From Magnetococcales bacterium (lineage in GTDB: Bacteria; Pseudomonadota; Magnetococcia; Magnetococcales; Magnetaquicoccaceae): 53,600 nucleotides of DNA. The position numbers and the translations under genes were made by a program. Positions 48,694 to 53,600 of the stretch are shown here, piece after piece. The stretch is from contig JADGBT010000028.1 of the NCBI GenBank assembly GCA_015231375.1, positions 1 to 53,600 of the forward strand. The letters run 5' to 3'. The notes below the pieces were generated by a model. It searched no databases, was not told the DNA's origin, and saw only the letters and a list, made by a program, of their open reading frames with translations. How positions within the stretch are numbered: position 1 is the stretch's first letter; the number at the start of each line of letters is the position of its first letter.

Positions 48694-48977
48694 TCATTTG
48701 ATGTGGCGCGTCGGATTCCCTGGCAACGGGTTGAGTCCGACGCACACCTCTTTACATACGAAAAAGACAGGCACCTCCACCGCCTCCTGCACCCGCACCG
48801 CGCGCCCATCCCGCACGGAGACACGATCTCCCACGTTCCCGGTTCCATCCAGCGACACTTCGACCACCCCCTGGGCCGTGCCACCCGCGCCACCCCATTG
48901 GCCACCGAGACCACCCGGCCAGCCACCGACGCTCTTCCGGACAGCATTTCGCGCAGATCAAATAGTGGACTCGACAT
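48694..48977 (-). pseudogene. frameshifted copy of the small tail-associated gene
   Basis: It starts MSSPLFDLREML...VAGRVVSVANGVARVA, then continues in another frame with QGVVEVSLDG, VGDRVSVRDGRAVRV and a stop at 48694. This parallels the intact 72-residue protein at 49510-49728 (VSGRVVFVGDGVARVA, RGVVEAAASG, VGDLVAVREGMAVRM). One indel near 48880 breaks the frame. Confidence 0.7.
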
Positions 48978-49281
48978 AACGCAGCAACTCCAGAGAGGTG
49001 GTCAGTTTGTTGCCCTGGGCGGCGTGGCTCACGGATGTGATCTTGCCGCGCCAGGAGCGTCCCATCAGGGCGTCGTGGATCTCGACAAGTTGGCCGGGCA
49101 TGAATCCTGGTCGATGCAGGCATGTCAGCGACACCTCTTGGAGTGCCTCGCCAGCGTCGATTTCGGCCCGACCACGGGAACGTTTGGCGTCATCAGTCGT
49201 CAGAAGCGGCTCGGAGATGTCCGCGCCCCGGAATGCCCCGTCGCCTCGTTGACAGAAGATCTCGCCAGAGCCAAGCCGCAC
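48958..49281 (-). pseudogene. C-terminal fragment of a second tail protein
   Basis: The 107-residue frame (RGRAEIDAGEALQEVSLTCL, PGQLVEIHDALMGRSWRGKI, LTTSLELLRYVES) is closely similar to the last 110 residues of the large tail protein ending at 49715. The rest of that protein is absent here. Its stop overlaps the next frameshifted gene, just as in the intact pair. It is the remnant of a duplicated tail cassette. Confidence 0.75.
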
Positions 49282-49435
49282 GCCGGTCGTGCCTGCAAAA
49301 CGGACCCGGAACGGGAATTCATCGTGCCCGAATTGAGAAGAAAAAAATGCAGACGCGGTTGATTTTCCCTGTGATTGACATCATGCTTACAACAGCCATG
49401 CATGCGGCCAACCGTTTCTTTGACAACAGAAAATT

Positions 49436-49495
49436 GGATTCCTGAATCAAGCCGCTTGAGTTCCTTTATCTGAATTCGCGGCTTGATCGGAATCC
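49436..49495. repeat. inverted repeat between intact and decayed tail cassettes
   Basis: Arms GGATTCC-TGA-ATCAAGCCGC (49436-49455) and GCGGCTTGAT-C-GGAATCC (49478-49495) pair over 17 bases with a small internal mismatch and a 22-base loop. No T-run follows on either strand. It lies 15 bases past the stop of the 72-residue gene. It may be a terminator for the tail genes or a scar of a lost element. Confidence 0.6.
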
Positions 49496-49509
49496 TCTTG
49501 CGCCCTGTA

Positions 49510-49728
49510 TTAAACGTAGAACACCCGCCCAAGCCCTCGATTCATCCGAACCGCCATTCCTTCCCGAACCGCCACCAGATCGCCCACCCCCAGATCCCCC
49601 GACGCCGCAGCCTCGACAACGCCCCGGCTGGTGGCCACCCTGGCAACACCATCACCAACGAAGACCACCCGCCCGGAAACCTGCGTTTCCCGGATGAGAA
49701 TGGCTTGCAGATCATCAAGCAGCGACAT
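49510..49728 (-). CDS. small phage tail-associated protein (72 aa)
   Basis: A 72-residue beta-rich protein (VSGRVVFVGDGVARVATSRG, GDLVAVREGMAVRM) that looks like a small OB- or SH3-like barrel. It overlaps the end of the large tail protein gene by 14 bases, and a frameshifted copy stands in the same arrangement 750 bases away, which supports it as a real partner gene. Start ATG at 49728. Its role in the tail tip is inferred only from position. Confidence 0.7.
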   Translation of the reverse strand: MSLLDDLQAILIRETQVSGRVVFVGDGVARVATSRGVVEAAASGDLGVGDLVAVREGMAVRMNRGLGRVFYV

Positions 49729-52700
49729 GGCGCACCAAATCGATTGATGTGGTTGGAAACTCGCCGACGTAATGCCGGACAGACTTGGCCTTGCCGCGCC
49801 AGGGCATGCCCATGGCGGCGTCATTCACTTCGATCAGTTGGCCGGGCAAAATTGCAGCATCGAACAGCATCGAAACGCTGACCTCCTGCAACGGTTCACC
49901 CGCATCGATCACCGCACGGCCTCGTTCGCGGCGCGCATCGACGTGAGATGCCAAAGGCTCCAAGACATCATCACCCGGATAAAGCCCGTCGCCTCGCAGA
50001 GCCGTGATCTCTCCTGCGGCCACCGAGTCGCCATCCGTGGCTATCGCGATAAACGCAATCGGGAACTGCCGATCACCTGCCAGAATCGACGGCGCCGTGA
50101 AGAGCCAGGAGAACGCTCGTCTGGTCACCAGCACCCGCGCCACCGACAGCCCGGCCTGGGCAGCCCGAACGGTAATGCCGTCTGATTCCAGGGTGAGATC
50201 GCCCAAGTCGGCGCCCAACCAGCGCCAGGAGTCGAGCGAGGTGACTTGCGCCGGGAGGGTCACGGTCGTTTTCTCCACGAATACCAGATCCACGCTCTCC
50301 TGCCATTCCTGCGGCTCTCCGGGTTGCAGTTCTCCGACAGAGGCCCGCAACGTCACATCCCGCACGTCCGGACTGGCATGCACCAGCAGATGGACACGTC
50401 CACCCGGTCGAAGGTAAGGTGAACCACGATTGAGGCCCCGTGGCCGGTTGTCCGGCTCGATCGACAGCCTGCCGGATGAGGGCGTAGGCTGCCAGTCGCG
50501 CACCACCACGCGGTTCACGCGTTTGATGTGCCAATACGACTCCTGGATGGAAAGGATGTTGTCTTCAGTTAAAACGTGATCCGGTTCGGCGGTCGGCCAG
50601 TCCGGGACACGCACCGGGAAACGGGGTCTGGCGCACAAAGAGCCGTCCGGCAACGTTTCGATCACGCCACCAGCGGCACCAGCGATGGCTTCGGCAATGG
50701 CCATGGGTGCGGCGTCATGAAAGGCGATCCGGCCCGGCGTAATGGGCCAATCCACCATCTCCCAGACAATTGGCCCAACGGCAGATGCTGCGGCCTCGCT
50801 GGCCGTTATGGTCTCATCGACTACCATCGACACCAAGTCCGCCCGTGGTGCCGCCAGTGTCGCTGTCGCGCTGACCAGGGTGATCGAGAGATTGGAAGAA
50901 TCAGCGCCTCTCGTCACCGACCGGCTATCCACCATGAGCGCAAACGCGGTCTCGCCCAGCATCAAGGTTACGGCATCATCCAGCCCAAGCGATTGGAAAT
51001 CCGCCAGTTCGGCAAGGGTGGCGGAGCCTGACCAAGCGTAATCGCCCTCGGCCAGCCCGATTTCGGCGGATACCACCTCGATGCGCCGGGCGCCGTACAG
51101 AAGATAAAAATCGAGCGGCGGCAGGATGGCGTAAGAATAAGCATCCAGCAGCCGATAAGGCGTCTCCATTGCCGCACTGGCGGCGTTGTAGGCCAGAATC
51201 TGAAAGGGTGTCGCCAGTTCGTTGCCCGCATCGACCGCATGGCCGTAGACGGCGGACAGGGCACAGGAGGCCGTTTGCATGACCTGGAACGGTGTCGCCA
51301 GTCCCCGCCCGGCGCCATAGCTCTGGAGTTGCACCAGGGCCGCACCGGTAAAGATGCCGTAGCGGCTGTTCAACGCGGTACCGGTCACCGGCATCATCAA
51401 TAGAAGTGGCTGGAGCTGGAACGTCCGCTCCACCAGCGATTCGTAAGGCTCGCCCGCCCATGGCCAATCTTCGTATTGCAGATTTTCCCAGGATCCGGCC
51501 ACCCACCAGTCCACGCCGTCATCCGAGTATTGCAGGCTGAAACTTCTGGGCGCACCATAAGGATCGCGGGTGACGATGCGTATTTCGACCACCTCGGCGG
51601 CATGGTCTTCGCCGAGATCGTAGGCGATCCAGAGCGGCGCCGTCTCCTCTTCGGCAAACCAGTCGGATTCGTAATCCTCGCCGAACTGGTCATCGAACGC
51701 CTGCGATGCGTATTCCTGATTCCGGCTGGCCGTGGCGGTGCCGCCGACACAAATAGAGCTGCCGCCCTGCGTCGAACGCAGTTCCAACCGGGTGAGCAGG
51801 ATGGAATTGCCAAAATCGCTGACCGATTCGGTGATAAAGAGTCGCCAGTGGCGATGAGTCGGCGCACCCACCATACCGAAATGATAGGCGGTCTTGAGCG
51901 AAGATCCGGAAGGGGCGGCGTCATCCATTCGGAACAGGCGTGGGGATGCGTCCTCCCAGTCGGTTGCTTTCAGCCCGGACCAGGATTTCGCCTCGCCCCA
52001 CAACGTCCCGTCGTCCGACCACTGAAGCGCGAAATTGCTGGGTGCGAATCCTGCGGCAAGCGGAGTGAGCTGGATTTCGGCGACTTCGGAGGTGATCCCG
52101 TCGCCGAGGTCATAACCGATCCAGATGTCGCCGCCATAGACGGTCGCCTCCCAGCCGTCCCACATCCATGCATCGAAGGCGCTTGCGGCGTTCTCCGGGT
52201 TGTGACTGGCGGTTGCCTCGCCATCGATACAGATCGACGCCCCGCCGAGACTGGCCCGGAATTCGATTCCCGCCAGAGCGATATCGTTCACACCCGCACG
52301 GGTGGAGCCGGTGATGTAGAGTCGCCAGAACCGATGGGCGGTCGAGACATCTCCACCGAGCGGATAGGCCGTGGTCAGTTGGGCGCTGGCATACTGGATG
52401 GGGCCGGTGGCAAAGATTTTGGGCTGAAACGGCACCCACTCTTCCACCGGCAGGTCACGCCAATCCTTGAAGATGTGCCAGAGTTCGCCGTCATCGGAGT
52501 ATTGCAGGCTGAAGCTGTTGGGTGCGGAGCGGGTGTCCAGGCCGGGCATGTAGGCGATTTCGGACACTTTCGAAGCATGACCGTAGCCAAGATTGTAGCC
52601 GATCCAGACCGGTGCGGCGCCATCGTTAAAATCGACGGCGATCCAGCCGGTGGCGGGATTGTTGTCGAAGGCCTTCCAGAACTCCTCTGGCTCCGGCCCG

Positions 52701-53356
52701 CCGAAAGCTGCACCGCCGGTGCAGATCGACGGCCCGTCCAGGGTGGCGCGAAACGCGATCTCCTGGGCCGAGGCCGAGTTCATCTCTCCAGACCACCACC
52801 GGCTGTAGGGCACGATGCCGAGGTTGGTTTTGGTGATGAAAAGCCTCCAATAACGGTGCGGGCCGGCGTCCGTATGGTTGAAGTCATAAGGCGTGGCGAC
52901 GGCAGCGGCGGCATCGAGCATCCAGTGGATGGAAAAAAGCGTTTTCTCAAGGCCGGGATAATAATAGGACTGCAGCGCGGTCCACTGCTTGAGGGTGGTC
53001 CAGAGTGCGCCGTCGTCGGAGTGCTGCAGGCTGAAGGTGCTGGGCGCTGAGTCCGGATTGGCGGTCAGGAGGGCGATCTCCTCGACCTCCGAGGCGCGTC
53101 CCGGTCCAAGGTCATAGCCGATCCAGACCGGTTCGCTGTCGCCGAGCCAGGCCCCCCAGTAGGTTTCGTCATCGCCATCGAAGGCCAACGAGGCCGGGTG
53201 CGATTCGTGCGCCGCGCTCGCGAAGGCGCTTCCGCCGGTGCAGATCGATGCCCCGCCGAGGGTGGCCCGGAACTCCAACGCCTGAATCTGCAGAATGTTG
53301 CGGTCCAGATGGGTGGCTTTGGTGATGTAGAGACGCCAGAATCGGTGTGCGGCCAT
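49715..53356 (-). CDS. phage tail/baseplate protein with four F5/8-like repeats
   Basis: A 1213-residue protein. Four copies of a discoidin (F5/8 type C)-like module lie at about 4-128, 167-302, 341-462 and 501-626, each with HRxWRLxIT, SIC, a W-G-YDLG core and FxLQxSDDG. Such modules usually bind sugars or surfaces. From about 700 to 1213 the sequence resembles tail hub/baseplate proteins (IEVVSAEIGLAEGDYAWSGS, LADFQSLGLDDAVTLMLGET). It would sit at the tail tip and could recognise a host surface. The ATG at 53356 begins directly with the first module, and a transposase gene starts 85 bases further on in the opposite direction, so the native upstream part may have been lost. Confidence 0.75.
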   Translation of the reverse strand: MAAHRFWRLYITKATHLDRNILQIQALEFRATLGGASICTGGSAFASAAHESHPASLAFDGDDETYWGAWLGDSEPVWIGYDLGPGRASEVEEIALLTANPDSAPSTFSLQHSDDGALWTTLKQWTALQSYYYPGLEKTLFSIHWMLDAAAAVATPYDFNHTDAGPHRYWRLFITKTNLGIVPYSRWWSGEMNSASAQEIAFRATLDGPSICTGGAAFGGPEPEEFWKAFDNNPATGWIAVDFNDGAAPVWIGYNLGYGHASKVSEIAYMPGLDTRSAPNSFSLQYSDDGELWHIFKDWRDLPVEEWVPFQPKIFATGPIQYASAQLTTAYPLGGDVSTAHRFWRLYITGSTRAGVNDIALAGIEFRASLGGASICIDGEATASHNPENAASAFDAWMWDGWEATVYGGDIWIGYDLGDGITSEVAEIQLTPLAAGFAPSNFALQWSDDGTLWGEAKSWSGLKATDWEDASPRLFRMDDAAPSGSSLKTAYHFGMVGAPTHRHWRLFITESVSDFGNSILLTRLELRSTQGGSSICVGGTATASRNQEYASQAFDDQFGEDYESDWFAEEETAPLWIAYDLGEDHAAEVVEIRIVTRDPYGAPRSFSLQYSDDGVDWWVAGSWENLQYEDWPWAGEPYESLVERTFQLQPLLLMMPVTGTALNSRYGIFTGAALVQLQSYGAGRGLATPFQVMQTASCALSAVYGHAVDAGNELATPFQILAYNAASAAMETPYRLLDAYSYAILPPLDFYLLYGARRIEVVSAEIGLAEGDYAWSGSATLAELADFQSLGLDDAVTLMLGETAFALMVDSRSVTRGADSSNLSITLVSATATLAAPRADLVSMVVDETITASEAAASAVGPIVWEMVDWPITPGRIAFHDAAPMAIAEAIAGAAGGVIETLPDGSLCARPRFPVRVPDWPTAEPDHVLTEDNILSIQESYWHIKRVNRVVVRDWQPTPSSGRLSIEPDNRPRGLNRGSPYLRPGGRVHLLVHASPDVRDVTLRASVGELQPGEPQEWQESVDLVFVEKTTVTLPAQVTSLDSWRWLGADLGDLTLESDGITVRAAQAGLSVARVLVTRRAFSWLFTAPSILAGDRQFPIAFIAIATDGDSVAAGEITALRGDGLYPGDDVLEPLASHVDARRERGRAVIDAGEPLQEVSVSMLFDAAILPGQLIEVNDAAMGMPWRGKAKSVRHYVGEFPTTSIDLVRHVAA
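51479..53347 (-). repeat. four internal protein-level repeats in the tail protein
   Basis: Segments 53347-52973, 52858-52451, 52336-51971 and 51856-51479 encode the four modules. They share the order of motifs, but their DNA has diverged, so they are old duplications rather than recent copies. Confidence 0.75.
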
Positions 53357-53440
53357 GGCTCAATGCCCCTGATAACAGTCTGTTGATAAAATATAAATCA
53401 TCTGGCATACTGTTGCCATTGAACCTGACAGGAGGGAGAG

Positions 53441-53600
53441 ATGGCACTGGGACAGATGGGCGGGAAGCAGGAAGAGATGTTCATCACGTGGGATGAGTTG
53501 CCGAGGTCGCCTGGGCATCCATTTTACGAGCGCCTGCAGAAGGAGTTGGATCAAGCCGGATTTGATCGGTTCGCGGAGGAGAAGTGCGCACCGTACTACG
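53441..53600 (+). mobile_element. transposase gene, 5' part, running off the window
   Basis: An ATG at 53441 with AGGAGG five bases upstream opens a frame that continues to the window edge. Its product (MALGQMGGKQEEMFITWDEL, SPGHPFYERLQKELD, FDRFAEEKCAPYY) matches the start of IS-encoded transposases of the kind that begin with an LPRSPGHPFY segment. Only 53 codons are visible. The left inverted repeat should lie in 53357-53430 but could not be recognised. Confidence 0.75.

Noticed and set aside
51476-53050. 524-codon plus-strand open frame
   Set aside because: Antisense to the repeat region of the tail protein, with no recognisable domain.

Overview
The window reads as a GC-rich (roughly 60%), coding-dense proteobacterial chromosome. 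The heme A synthase is of the alphaproteobacterial COX15 type. The mix of genes (DUF4080 radical SAM protein, DUF523/DUF1722 protein, exported pentapeptide-repeat proteins, F5/8-like phage tail protein) would suit an environmental alphaproteobacterium or a Magnetococcales-like lineage; that placement is inference. I saw no rRNA, tRNA or CRISPR array.

Region 1 (1-3.9 kb): an AT-rich fragment of a FeeM/autoinducer-synthase-like acyltransferase, a small unknown gene, a B12-binding radical SAM protein, a tiny HTH-like protein and a DUF523-DUF1722 protein.

Region 2 (3.9-26.4 kb): a biosynthetic gene cluster for a short lipopeptide. Subunit 1 is KS-AT-ACP-aminotransferase-C-A-PCP. Subunit 2 is TubC docking-C-A-PCP-C-A-PCP-E. 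They are followed by a TolC-family outer-membrane protein, a PAPS sulfotransferase on the opposite strand, a PvdE/SyrD-type peptide-export ABC transporter, a type II thioesterase and an Sfp-type phosphopantetheinyl transferase. Collinearity predicts beta-aminoacyl-X-Thr-D-Ala or its sulfated form. No loading domain and no terminal thioesterase are present, so priming and release are unexplained.

Region 3 (26.4-32.5 kb): a patch of decayed mobile DNA (frameshifted phage gene, broken IS1182-type transposase, broken IS200/IS605 transposase with hairpins) enclosing two exported pentapeptide-repeat proteins, heme A synthase and a DUF420 protein. It ends in an apparently intact DDE integrase.

Region 4 (48.4-32.5 kb, all minus strand, tightly packed): a defence-type island. 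Order of transcription: two different hsdM genes, AAA+ ATPase, subtilisin-like protease, hsdS, a Fic gene whose catalytic middle has been replaced by a DUF4160/DUF2442 pair, hsdR, a transglutaminase/papain-like protein, a SWIM zinc-finger protein, a small winged-helix-like protein and a 402-residue unknown. Stop/start overlaps link hsdM-hsdM, protease-hsdS, DUF4160-DUF2442-Fic remnant and SWIM-small protein; AAA and protease are 6 bp apart. This is the best candidate in the window for an undescribed composite system.

Region 5 (48.4-53.6 kb): prophage-derived tail genes. There is a 1213-residue protein with four F5/8-like repeats and a tail-hub-like C-terminus, its small overlapping partner, and a decayed second copy of the 3' part of that pair. 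The start of a transposase gene runs off the right edge.
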